Below are positions 8,606 to 16,980 of a stretch of 35,096 nt of DNA, piece after piece. Source of the stretch: NAT127 sp041655035 (GTDB taxonomy: Bacteria > Pseudomonadota > Gammaproteobacteria > Pseudomonadales > Porticoccaceae); contig JBAZCN010000019.1 of assembly GCA_041655035.1 (NCBI GenBank), positions 1-35,096 of the forward strand. The letters are read 5' to 3'. A program made the translations under genes and the position numbers. Within the stretch, counting starts at the first letter, position 1. Each line of letters begins with the position of its first letter. The notes under the pieces are model-generated. The model was not told where the DNA came from. It saw nothing but the letters and a program-made list of their open reading frames with translations, and ran no database searches.

Positions 8606-8682
8606 TGGCGCAGCTCCGGTCAATCGGCCTGTCACCGATCCAGCGACAACAATCAACCGCCACACAACACAGGAGAATCCCA

Positions 8683-9507
8683 ATGCCCACACTACCAGCA
8701 ATTGACCTGACCGACCGCGTAGCGCTGATAACGGGTGGTGCCAACGGCCTGGGGGAGGGCTGCGCCCTGGTCCTGGCGCGATGTGGTGCGCGGATCGCCA
8801 TTGCCGACCGGGACGTCGGGCGCGGCGAGCAGGTTGCGGCGGCACTGCGCGCCCAGGGCAGCGAAGCACTGTTCATCCCGGTGGAGATGATGGATGGCGA
8901 CCAGATCGCCGCCATGGTCGCCAGGGTAGGCGAACATTTCGGGCGCCTGGATATTCTGGTCAACAACGTCGGCGGCGGGCGCCGCGTCGATTTTCTCAGC
9001 CAGAGCGCCAACAGCATCCAGCGCCATATCGCCCTCAACCTGTTGAGTGTCGTTCATGCCACGCAGGCCGCGGCGGCGCTGATGATCGGTGGTAACAGGG
9101 GCGGCGCCATCATCAATGTCGCCAGCACCGAGGCGCTGAGAGCCGCGCCGGGGTTTGCGGTCTATGCCGCCTGCAAGGCCGGCGTGGTGAGTTTTACCAA
9201 GACCATGGCCCTCGAGCTGGCGCAACACAATATCCGCAGCCACGCGCTGGCGCCCGACATGATCGAAACCGAGGGCCTCAAGGGGTTGATGGAGGCCGCG
9301 ACCGACAGCGAAAAAGCCGCCCGCGATCGCTACATTCCGCTCGACCGCATGGGCAGTGTGGAAGAGTTTGGCAATGTGGTGGCGTTTCTGGTTTCGGATA
9401 TGGCCAGCTATCTCAACGGCCTGACAGTCGCGGTGGATGCCGGCGCGACAGCGGCCGCGGGCTGGTACCGCAATCCCGAGGGCCGATGGTGCCTCTATCA
9501 CGGTTGA
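8683..9507 (+). CDS. Short-chain dehydrogenase/reductase
   Basis: A classical SDR of 274 residues: TGGANGLGE cofactor motif, NNVGG, catalytic serine in INVAST and YAACK as the Tyr-Lys pair, then PDMIETEGL and the C-terminal AVDAGATAAAGWYRNPEGRW. It probably acts as an NAD(P)-dependent alcohol dehydrogenase or ketoreductase in the cytoplasm. The start at 8683 is supported by AGGAGA at 8671-8676; the frame is open to 8605 without SDR-like content. The C-terminal end GWYRNPEGRWCLYHG is longer than the usual VDGG tail, as in SDRs found in aromatic and steroid degradation clusters. It is alone on its strand before a 326-bp gap that leads to a TonB receptor. Confidence 0.92.
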   Translation: MPTLPAIDLTDRVALITGGANGLGEGCALVLARCGARIAIADRDVGRGEQVAAALRAQGSEALFIPVEMMDGDQIAAMVARVGEHFGRLDILVNNVGGGRRVDFLSQSANSIQRHIALNLLSVVHATQAAAALMIGGNRGGAIINVASTEALRAAPGFAVYAACKAGVVSFTKTMALELAQHNIRSHALAPDMIETEGLKGLMEAATDSEKAARDRYIPLDRMGSVEEFGNVVAFLVSDMASYLNGLTVAVDAGATAAAGWYRNPEGRWCLYHG

Positions 9508-9582
9508 CGGGCCGGATACTGCCTGAACACCAGCCGGGCCCGCGGTGACGATCAGCGGCCGACGAACGCCGATGGCGCGCCA

Positions 9583-9605
9583 TTAGTTGACATCTTGTCA
9601 GTTTT
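9583..9605. promoter_or_regulatory. Palindromic operator copy C
   Basis: Left arm TTAGTTGAC, centre ATCTT, right arm GTCAGTTTT. First of a tandem pair upstream of the TonB receptor gene at 9834. Its centre is 39 bp from that of copy D, close to four helical turns, which could allow two dimers to bind on the same DNA face (inference). Confidence 0.7.
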
Positions 9606-9621
9606 GTTGTCGAATCGCACC

Positions 9622-9644
9622 ATAGCTGACGAACAGTCGGTTTT
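9622..9644. promoter_or_regulatory. Palindromic operator copy D
   Basis: Left arm ATAGCTGAC, centre GAACA, right arm GTCGGTTTT. Second of the tandem pair, about 190 bp upstream of the receptor start. Copy G lies at nearly the same distance from the second receptor. Confidence 0.7.
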
Positions 9645-9833
9645 TTTTATGCCGCTGCCGCAGTTCGAGGTGGATATAACGATTCATGGATGAAAATGCT
9701 CCAACGTCATGAGGGGGAAGTTCGGCTACCGCTGTCGGGAACCCCCGCTAACCCATGGCGAGTAATCCAGTAACGGACACATTAACCAATAAAGAAACCG
9801 CTACCTGTTCAGACGGGTACTCTGGAGGCTCAA

Positions 9834-12401
9834 GTGGTCAGATCATTTCATAAGAAACTATCATTCCATAAGAAAGCAGTGCACAGGTCCATGTTGTTCG
9901 GTGTTGCCGCGGCGCTGGTCCCGGTCGCTGATGTCCAGGCTCAGGAAGGGGGAGCCGGCGGTTCGGCGCGAGGTATCGAAGAAATCGTCATCACCGCGCG
10001 GCGCCGCGAGGAAAGCCTGCAGGCCGTTCCCGTCGCGGTTTCGGCCTTTACGCCGGACCTGATGCGGGCGAAGGGGATTTCCGAGCCCTACGACCTGATC
10101 GGCAACGTGCCGGGCCTGACGGTGCAGGGCGGCAGTGCCAACCGCAATGACGTGCTCTTCTTTATCCGCGGCCAGGGCCAGACCTTCGGCAGCAACCCCT
10201 CGGTGGTCCAGTATTTCGCCGAGACCCCGGTCAACCCCAATTCCGCCAGCGGCGGCCAGAATGCCACCTACTACGACCTGGACAATATCCAGGTGCTCAA
10301 GGGCCCCCAGGGCACCCTGTTCGGGCGACCCACCGTGGGTGGCGCGGTGTTGATCAATCCCAAGCGGCCCAGTTACGAATTCGACGGCTTCATCGAAGCC
10401 AAGATGGGCAACTACGCTTCCCGCGATGTGACCGTCGCCTTCAATATCCCGCTGATCGAGGACGTGCTGGCGGTGCGTATTGCCGGCAATACCAGCCAGC
10501 ACGATGGCTACTCCCGCAGTTGGGTGACCGGCCAGGAGCTCGACGATCGCAATCGCGATTCATTCCGCATCGGGGTGCTGTTCGAGCCCACCGACTGGCT
10601 GAGCAATTACACCCTGTTCCAGGACAATACCATCGATGAGAACGGCTCGGCGGTGCTTCTCAGCCACCTCAACGAAAACCATCCGCTGTTGACCACCAAC
10701 TCGCTGTTTACCCCGTCCGGGGCCATTACCGCCCGGGGGATCATCGAACTGAGCCTCTGCCCCAACGCGCCTTTCATCGGCCAGACGGTGGAGTCCTGTG
10801 TCGCCGACCGGGTCGGGCGGGTGGATTCGGTGCGCAACGGCCTGTTGGGCGAGAGGGACAGGCTCGCCGAGGGGGGCGACAGCGCCAAGCGCCGCGCCGC
10901 CCACTCCCAGCAGAACTTCCTCCGCTCCCACACCCAGCAGATCATCAATATCACCGACTTCAATTACGGCAAGCTGGGTTTCCTCGGAGAAACAACCCTT
11001 AAAAATATTTTCCAGACCAACCGCAATCGGGAATCCTCGGTGATTCGCGAAATCGGCGGCTCGCCGGTATTTCATGCGGTGGTCTACAACAACCTGGATG
11101 TCATCGACGGCAAGCCGGTGGAGTCCAGCAAGTTCGGCCGCAACGACTGGATGGATCAGTTCTCCGAGGAAATCCAGCTCGCCGGTTCCGCCCGCGACAA
11201 GCACGACTGGGTGGTCGGTTATTTCTACGAGAGATTCAAGGACAACCTCTACCTCAACTCGCCGTCGATCCTGTCGACGCTCGACGGCGCCTTTACTTTC
11301 CCGGTTGCCGGCTACCCGGCCATTTCCAGTGGCTATAACGATAACTACAAGTTGAGCAATTCCGGTATTTACGCGCAAACCACCCTGGATCTCGGTGATT
11401 TCGGACTGGAGGATTTCAAACTCACCCTCGGCTACCGCCACAGCGAATTCAAGCAGCGGCTCACCGACGTCGAGGCCTCGATCACTCCCGGGGGGGTGAT
11501 CAGGACGGCGAACGGCGCTAGCTACGACGGCAAGGTGAAGCAGACCGAGGGCACCTACACCATCGCCCTCGACTGGCAGGCGACGGATGACCTGCTGCTC
11601 TACGCCACCCATCGCCGCGGCTACAAGCAGGGCGGCATCAACCTCCAGTCATTGAGATTCCTGGACCTCGCCGAGGCCAAGTCGACTTTCGAGCCGGAAA
11701 TCGTCAAGGACATCGAGATCGGCGCCAAGCTCGACTGGGCGATCGGCGAGGTCTACGGCCGTACCAACCTGGCGATTTTCGATTCCGAGTACAGCGACTT
11801 GCACCGCAACGAGGTGTTCTTCAACGGCACCGGCGTTTCGACCCAGATCGGCAATATCGCGGAAGCGGAGTCGCGGGGTCTCGAGATCGAGAACACCGTG
11901 CGTTTTGGCAGCAATTTCCAGCTGGATATCTCCTACAGCTACCTGGACGCCGAGTACACCAAATATCCCGGCACGGCGGTCAACTCCGCCGGTGAAGTGG
12001 TCAAGCTGGTGGACCAGGACTACTCCGGCGCTCCCGAGAATATCCTTGGCGTATTGGCGCAGTACTGGTTGCCGATGGTGCCTTCCGAGTACGGCACGGT
12101 GAAGGCCTCCGCCAACTACACCTACCAGAGCCGGATGATCCTCGCCGACGGCCAGCAGTACAACCATGAAGATGAATCCCAGGATTCCTACGGCCTGCTC
12201 AACCTGCGGCTCGATTGGGAGAACGTCATGGGCAACCCCATCGACATCGGATTCTATATCCGCAATGTCAACGACAAGGTCTACGGCATTTCCGGTTCCG
12301 CGCTGATGGATGCCCTCGGCGTGGTAGGTCGTATTTACGGCGATCCGCGCACCTATGGTGTCGAAATCCGGGCGCGCTTCGGTGCCTCTTCCAGCAATTG
12401 A
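9834..12401 (+). CDS. TonB-dependent receptor
   Basis: An 855-residue outer-membrane receptor that would import a bulky or hydrophobic substrate using TonB-ExbBD energy. Seen: a hydrophobic signal segment (MLFGVAAALVPVADVQA, about 20-36), a TonB-box-like GIEEIVITARRREE (47-60), a plug domain with IQVLKGPQGTLFGRPTVGGAVLI, then a long barrel with repeated aromatic-ending strands. GTG is the start; GGAGG lies six bases before it. The N-terminus carries a small repeat, SFHKKLSFHKK. The protein ends in RARFGASSSN rather than the usual terminal Phe, a slightly unusual barrel end. Plugs reading RPTVGGAV rather than RNTTGGAV are common in this receptor class. It heads a same-strand block with the DUF1214-like, epimerase-like, sulfotransferase and luciferase-like genes, so the imported substrate is probably theirs. 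Confidence 0.95.
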   Translation: MVRSFHKKLSFHKKAVHRSMLFGVAAALVPVADVQAQEGGAGGSARGIEEIVITARRREESLQAVPVAVSAFTPDLMRAKGISEPYDLIGNVPGLTVQGGSANRNDVLFFIRGQGQTFGSNPSVVQYFAETPVNPNSASGGQNATYYDLDNIQVLKGPQGTLFGRPTVGGAVLINPKRPSYEFDGFIEAKMGNYASRDVTVAFNIPLIEDVLAVRIAGNTSQHDGYSRSWVTGQELDDRNRDSFRIGVLFEPTDWLSNYTLFQDNTIDENGSAVLLSHLNENHPLLTTNSLFTPSGAITARGIIELSLCPNAPFIGQTVESCVADRVGRVDSVRNGLLGERDRLAEGGDSAKRRAAHSQQNFLRSHTQQIINITDFNYGKLGFLGETTLKNIFQTNRNRESSVIREIGGSPVFHAVVYNNLDVIDGKPVESSKFGRNDWMDQFSEEIQLAGSARDKHDWVVGYFYERFKDNLYLNSPSILSTLDGAFTFPVAGYPAISSGYNDNYKLSNSGIYAQTTLDLGDFGLEDFKLTLGYRHSEFKQRLTDVEASITPGGVIRTANGASYDGKVKQTEGTYTIALDWQATDDLLLYATHRRGYKQGGINLQSLRFLDLAEAKSTFEPEIVKDIEIGAKLDWAIGEVYGRTNLAIFDSEYSDLHRNEVFFNGTGVSTQIGNIAEAESRGLEIENTVRFGSNFQLDISYSYLDAEYTKYPGTAVNSAGEVVKLVDQDYSGAPENILGVLAQYWLPMVPSEYGTVKASANYTYQSRMILADGQQYNHEDESQDSYGLLNLRLDWENVMGNPIDIGFYIRNVNDKVYGISGSALMDALGVVGRIYGDPRTYGVEIRARFGASSSN

Positions 12402-12416
12402 TCGCCGCTCGCGGCA

Positions 12417-12449
12417 ACTCCCCTTCGCCGCACAGCGGGGGAGGGGAGT
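12417..12449 (+). other. Stem-loop after TonB receptor gene
   Basis: Arms of 15 bases (12417-12431 and 12435-12449) pair at 13 positions around an ACA loop, just after the receptor stop. No T-run follows, so it may be a processing or stability element that separates receptor expression from the downstream genes rather than a terminator. Confidence 0.55.
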
Positions 12450-12494
12450 CCGCTATACCGCGACAACAATCGTGCAGGGCGCGGCGGAGGCATC

Positions 12495-13790
12495 ATGAGT
12501 AAGTCCACCGGGAGTTTTTCCAGCCCTTTGGCGACCGCGTATCAGGCGACCGTCGAGCGCCGCGCCCTGCGGATCATCGATGATCCTCGGGTGGCGGAAG
12601 CCCGGGTGCGGGCGCGGGAGCTGATGGCCGCTCACCCGCTTGCGGCGCGCCCGGGGGCGGCGGCAGGCATCGACCGGGTGCTGGATAAATGGCTGGTGCA
12701 GTTGACGCTGCAAACCATCGGGGGCGATGTGTCGGCCCCCGGGTTTATCTGGGGCACCAATCTCACCGATTATCACTGGTTTGGCCGCGACTTTCCCGGC
12801 AGCGCGGCCGCCATCGATTGCCCGGACAATATTTATCGCAACGCCGGGCTCGAAGGCGCGGTGCAATACCAGGTGACTGGTCAGGTGCTTGCTGGCGGGC
12901 CGGCGCAGTTCACCTTTCAGTTGACCCGCCACCCCGAGGGCGACGGGTTCGCCATCAACGACGACAGCATGAAAGACCTCGGGGCGCTGCATATGCTGAC
13001 CAGCCGGGATATGGATATCGCCGCTGACGGCCGCTTTAGCATCAGCCTGGACAGCGCCCCCGCCGGCGGCCGCCGCAACCATATCCAGTTGCCCGCCGGC
13101 AGGCTCTACCTGCTGGTGCGCGACAGCCTCTCCGACTGGCGCCAGGTAGCCAACCGGATCGATATTCGCCGCACCGGTGGCGCGGCGTTGCCGGCGCCGA
13201 TGGACGATGGCGCCATCGCCGCCGCCACCGCCGGTTACCTGCCGGGCTTCGTCGATTTCTGGCTGCGCTTCAATGACGGTTTCAACGGCCGGCCGGCGGT
13301 CAATACCTTGGTGCCGCCCTACGGCCGCACCGGTGCCTGGGGTTATGCCGCGGCCTGCCGGTTTCACCTGAATGATGATGAAGCCATGGTGGTCACCGTC
13401 CGCGATGGCGATGCCGATTACTTTGGCGTGCAGGTGGCCGACACCTGGATGATCGCTCCCTCGCCGACCGGGCACATAGCCAGCTACAACGCCGCGCAAA
13501 CCTAGGCCAATCCCGACGGCACCCTGACGTTTGTTCTCGCACCCCGCGACCCGGGCGTCGGCAACTGGATCGATAGCGCGGGCCAGTCCGATGGCTGGCT
13601 TTTTTTCCGCTGGCAGGGCGTGCCGCCGCAAACCGGGGGCGGCGCCGGGCTGGTCCAGAGCCTGACGGTGGTCAACCGCCACAGTCTGGTTGGCGCGCTG
13701 CCCGCCGTGGCCGCCGGGCAGCGCCGCGAAGAGCTTGCCCGCCGTGCGGGGGAATGGCGTTTACGGGTCGCTGCGGGCGCCGCGACCTGA
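12495..13790 (+). pseudogene. DUF1214-like protein interrupted by an in-frame amber codon
   Basis: The frame from 12495 codes 336 residues and then meets TAG at 13503-13505. The same frame continues without a shift for 94 more codons to TGA at 13788. The downstream part reads ANPDGTLTFVLAPRDPGVGN, then WIDSAGQSDGWLFFRWQG. This is the conserved C-terminal block of DUF1214-type proteins and continues directly from HIASYNAAQT. The gene is therefore one 431-codon unit with a single nonsense codon. GGAGG lies four bases before the ATG. No enzymatic role is established for this group; members occur in catabolic clusters next to TonB receptors and SDRs. It may be a recent pseudogene, a sequencing error or a readthrough product. 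Without the last quarter of the domain the short product is probably not functional. My family assignment is by motif memory and moderate. Confidence 0.7.
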
Positions 13791-13875
13791 CGTCGACAGC
13801 GTCTGGCGGTGCGTTCTAAACCGGTCATCGAGGCGTTCATTGAAACGAAGACACAGAGCAAACAAGGAGATGGTT

Positions 13876-14790
13876 GTGCTGAATGATAAAAAACTTCTCG
13901 TCACCGGTCTTACCGGCAATCTCGGCGGCTCAATTGCCGCGGCCCTGGCGCCTCACAACGAGCTGTGGGGGTTTGCCCGCTACAGCCGCGACGGGCAGCG
14001 CGATTTCTGGGAGTCGCAAGGGGTCCGCACCGTCGCCGGCGACCTCGCCGACGGCGCTTTCGACGAACTGCCCGCGGACTTTGACTACGTTGTCCACTGC
14101 GCCGCCAATTGTGGCCCGGAGTCCTTCGTACAGGGGATGCGCGACAATCCCCAGGGCACCGCGATGCTGATGGCTCACTGCCGCAGCGCCACGGCGTTTC
14201 TGCATATTTCGACCATCGGCGTCTATGCCGCCAACACCGACCCCGAACACAGTTATGGCGAAACCGATCAAACCGGTGGTGCGGTGATGGGCGGTCATTA
14301 CGAGGGCACCAAGCTGGCGGCGGAAGGCGTGGCCTGGGGCATGGCGAAACATCTCGGCCTGCCCACCACCGTCGCCCGCCTGGGGGTGCAGTACGGCACC
14401 TACCACGATGGCGGCATGCTGGGGATATTTCTCGGCATGCTGCTGGCCGGCCAGCCGATTCCCCTGCCGGCCCACCAGTCGAACATCATCCAGCCGATCA
14501 GTGATGACGACGTGGTGCGCTTTATCGAACCGCTGCTCGGCGCCGCCGCCATTCCGCCGACACTGGTCAACCTCGGCGGCGATGAAGCCATCGCCACCCG
14601 CGAGGTGATGGAACATTTCGGCAAGCTGGCCGGCATCGAGCCGCAATTTGCCGAGGGCGGTTTCGAATACCCCACCTACCAACTCGACGCGGCGAAGCGC
14701 AAGGCGATAACCGGACCCTGCCAGGTGCCGATCAGGGAAGGCCTGAGCCGCATGTACGACGTGCTGGCGCCGCGCCTCAGGGGGAAATGA
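13876..14790 (+). CDS. NAD-dependent epimerase/dehydratase-like protein (extended SDR), paralog 1
   Basis: A 304-residue extended SDR: VTGLTGNLGGSIA as the Rossmann glycine motif, HISTIGVYA carrying the catalytic Ser/Thr, and YEGTK (Tyr142, Lys146) as the active-site pair. The C-terminal AAKRKAITGPC is shared with its neighbour. It probably binds NAD(P) and acts on a nucleotide-sugar-like or hydroxy-acid/steroid substrate; the exact reaction is unknown. I prefer GTG at 13876 over ATG at 13870: AAGGAG at 13864-13869 touches the ATG but is six bases from the GTG, and MLNDKKLLVTG then aligns with MLTDKNILVTG of the next gene. It overlaps the next gene or lies 2 bp from it, so the two are translationally coupled. 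Confidence 0.9.
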   Translation: MLNDKKLLVTGLTGNLGGSIAAALAPHNELWGFARYSRDGQRDFWESQGVRTVAGDLADGAFDELPADFDYVVHCAANCGPESFVQGMRDNPQGTAMLMAHCRSATAFLHISTIGVYAANTDPEHSYGETDQTGGAVMGGHYEGTKLAAEGVAWGMAKHLGLPTTVARLGVQYGTYHDGGMLGIFLGMLLAGQPIPLPAHQSNIIQPISDDDVVRFIEPLLGAAAIPPTLVNLGGDEAIATREVMEHFGKLAGIEPQFAEGGFEYPTYQLDAAKRKAITGPCQVPIREGLSRMYDVLAPRLRGK

Positions 14791-14792
14791 TC

Positions 14793-15701
14793 ATGCTCAC
14801 CGACAAAAATATTCTGGTTACCGGTGTGACCGGCCAGGTGGCCTGGCCCATCGCGCGTTTCCTGGCGCAACACAACCGTGTCTGGGGAGCGGCGCGATTC
14901 GCCGACGACGACAGCCGCGAGCGGGTGCTGGCCGCCGCGATCACGCCCTGCGCCATCGACCTGGAGCAGGGCGACGTGTCGAGCCTGCCCCGGAATGTCG
15001 ATTACGTGCTGCATTTTGCCTTCACCCGTGGCGGCCTCGGCGACTTCGATCGGGCGATGACAGTGAACGGCGAAGGCACCGGGCTGGTGCTGCGCCACTG
15101 CGCGGCGGCCAAGGCGGCGCTGGTTGTGTCGTCCCACGCGATCTACGCGCCGAACCCCGACGCGAACTTCGCCTGCGCCGAGAACGGCGAACTGGGCCGC
15201 TCCTTCGCGCCCTGGAGCCCGACCAGCCCGGTGACCAAGATCGCCGAGGAAGCGGTGGCGCGGTTCTGCGCCCGGGCGTTCGATCTGCCGGTGACCATTG
15301 CCCGCCTCAATACGGTGTACGGCAGCCCCGGCAACCTGGTATCGATGCATATCCGCCAGTTGCAGGCGGGGGAAACGGTAAAAGTACCGGGCGCCCCGAA
15401 CAATCACCGGCCGATCCACGTCGACGACATGTGCGACCAGGTGGCGGCGCTGCTGGCCGCCGCGGGGGTGCCGGCGACCATCGTCAACTGGGCGGGCGAC
15501 GAAGTGGTGTCGGCCCAGCACTGGTGCCGGGAGGCGGCAAACCTGCTGGGCTGTGAAGCCAGGGTCGAGACTTTCGACCTGCCCGGCGCCCAGCTGTCCC
15601 ATATCGCGGATGTGGCGAAGCGCAAGGCGATCACCGGCCCCTGCAAGGTCACCTTTGACGAAGGGCTGCGGCGCCTGTGCGCGCAGCATCATCAACCCTG
15701 A
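14793..15701 (+). CDS. NAD-dependent epimerase/dehydratase-like protein, paralog 2 lacking the catalytic Tyr
   Basis: A 302-residue tandem paralog of the preceding gene, sharing the start MLTDKNILVTG, the mid-protein VARLNTVYG-type segment and the tail AKRKAITGPC. Two key positions differ. The glycine motif reads TGVTGQVA, with Ala for the third Gly, and the YxxxK pair reads SPVTK, with Ser145 in place of Tyr and Lys149 kept. An active-site serine remains in VVSSHAIYA. It may have lost classical redox chemistry, or it may use another mechanism or act as a partner of paralog 1. An in-frame ATG at 14787 overlaps the previous stop, but AGGGGGA at 14779-14785 is better spaced for 14793 and the paralog alignment agrees. 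The sulfotransferase starts 21 bp downstream. Confidence 0.88.
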   Translation: MLTDKNILVTGVTGQVAWPIARFLAQHNRVWGAARFADDDSRERVLAAAITPCAIDLEQGDVSSLPRNVDYVLHFAFTRGGLGDFDRAMTVNGEGTGLVLRHCAAAKAALVVSSHAIYAPNPDANFACAENGELGRSFAPWSPTSPVTKIAEEAVARFCARAFDLPVTIARLNTVYGSPGNLVSMHIRQLQAGETVKVPGAPNNHRPIHVDDMCDQVAALLAAAGVPATIVNWAGDEVVSAQHWCREAANLLGCEARVETFDLPGAQLSHIADVAKRKAITGPCKVTFDEGLRRLCAQHHQP

Positions 15702-15722
15702 CAGCCATCTGGAGACCCGACC

Positions 15723-16865
15723 ATGCATATAACCGTTCAGGGCTTGATGGATCAGGCCCGAGAAATAACCGGCCTCGACGATTTTGGCGACGACAGCTTT
15801 CGCCTTGGCCTCGAGCAGCTGGTGGCCGCCATAAACCGCGAAAGTACGCCTTCCGAAATCGGCAAGATAGCCATTCCCGGCAGCCTGCTCGAACCATTGA
15901 TCAGCCGTCTGCAGGTGGAGGACTGGTATCGGCGCCATCCGGAAATCGACGATGAGATCATCCGCGACCCGGTGTTCATTACCGGCCTGCCGCGGACCGG
16001 CAGCACCGCGCTCGGCCACATGCTCGCTCTCGATGACGACACTCGCTGCCTGCGCGGCTGGGAAGCCTACGCACCCTGTCCGCCACCCGATGTCGCGGTG
16101 GCCGATGACCCGCGCATCGCCGTCAATGAAAAACGCATGGCGGACATGGACGCCCTGGCGCCGGGCATCGGCGACGCCATGCCGCGCAACCCCAACGCTC
16201 CGGAGGAATGTTTCCCGGTACTGAACCTGTCGTTTTGCAACATCGCCGCCAACGGCTTCTATCATGTGCCGAGCTATGAGCGCTGGGTGATGGCGGACGG
16301 CCTCGCGGAAATGGACGCCGCCTACCGCTACCACCGGCGGGTGATGAAATTGCTGCAATGGAAAACGCCGGCGACACGCTGGGTGTTGCGCACGCCGGTG
16401 CACAGCCTGGCCATCCCGTCGCTGGTCAGAGCCTATCCGGAGGCGCGCTTCGTCATTACCCACCGCCGCCCGGAAAGCGTGTTGCCATCCATTTGCTCGT
16501 TGATTTACCAGGTTCACGAAATCTTTCTCAGCGGTTCTCCTCCCCGGGAACTCGGCGCCAGCCAGCTCGATCAATGGTCCGAAGCGGGGCGTCGCCTGCT
16601 GCGGGATCGGGATGCCCTCGGCGCAGAGCGATTTTTCGATATTTACCACAGTGAGCAGATCGGCGACCCCGAACCGGGGCTGCGCCAGCTCTATCAATGG
16701 CTCGGCTGGACGTTCAGCGATGAATTCGCCGCCAGCCTCGCCAACTGGCGGCAGGAAAACCCCAAGGGGCGGCACCGGGCCGATCCGGCGTTTTTTGGCC
16801 TGGACAGCGAAGCGATCAAGGGGCGTTTCGAGTCCTACAGCGAGCGGTTCGGCGCGCGAATGTGA
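15723..16865 (+). CDS. Sulfotransferase family protein
   Basis: A 380-residue protein of the Sulfotransfer_3 type. Seen: the 5'-phosphosulfate-binding loop GLPRTGST (88-95) after a beta strand, and the 3'-phosphate-binding segment FVITHRRPESVLPSICSL with Arg248 and Ser252 in the expected positions. These would bind PAPS and transfer sulfate to a hydroxyl group of a small molecule. An N-terminal helical region (residues 1-75) precedes the fold, as in many bacterial members. GGAGA lies upstream of the ATG. A sulfotransferase among oxidoreductases and a TonB receptor is unexpected for a purely degradative operon: it may make a sulfated intermediate or protect a hydroxyl. The family also includes proteins of unproven activity, so the reaction is inferred. 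Confidence 0.9.
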   Translation: MHITVQGLMDQAREITGLDDFGDDSFRLGLEQLVAAINRESTPSEIGKIAIPGSLLEPLISRLQVEDWYRRHPEIDDEIIRDPVFITGLPRTGSTALGHMLALDDDTRCLRGWEAYAPCPPPDVAVADDPRIAVNEKRMADMDALAPGIGDAMPRNPNAPEECFPVLNLSFCNIAANGFYHVPSYERWVMADGLAEMDAAYRYHRRVMKLLQWKTPATRWVLRTPVHSLAIPSLVRAYPEARFVITHRRPESVLPSICSLIYQVHEIFLSGSPPRELGASQLDQWSEAGRRLLRDRDALGAERFFDIYHSEQIGDPEPGLRQLYQWLGWTFSDEFAASLANWRQENPKGRHRADPAFFGLDSEAIKGRFESYSERFGARM

Positions 16866-16980
16866 TCGTTGGCCGATCGCCGCTATCGATGGGCAGCTGA
16901 CGGCGGATCCCGCCGCCGCGCTGAACTTCCCATACCATGACTTTCCACAGCATCTGCGACAGAGGAAATACCGGCCAGCC

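Larger units (their letters stand above)
9508..9833. other. Intergenic/leader region upstream of TonB receptor
   Basis: No gene is supported. It holds an imperfect GC stem near 9509-9542 just after the SDR, two tandem copies of the 23-bp palindrome (9583-9605 and 9622-9644), a T8 run at 9641-9648, and a possible leader hairpin with GGGGG/CCCCC ends at 9713-9746. A tiny frame starting at 9686 (eight residues) has no ribosome-binding site and is not called. Confidence 0.6.

Noticed and set aside
12417..12449. Terminator after TonB receptor 1
   Set aside because: A strong stem but no T-run, so it is listed only as a stem-loop.
16612..16980. N-terminal extension of the luciferase-like protein
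   Set aside because: It overlaps the sulfotransferase in another frame and lacks family sequence.
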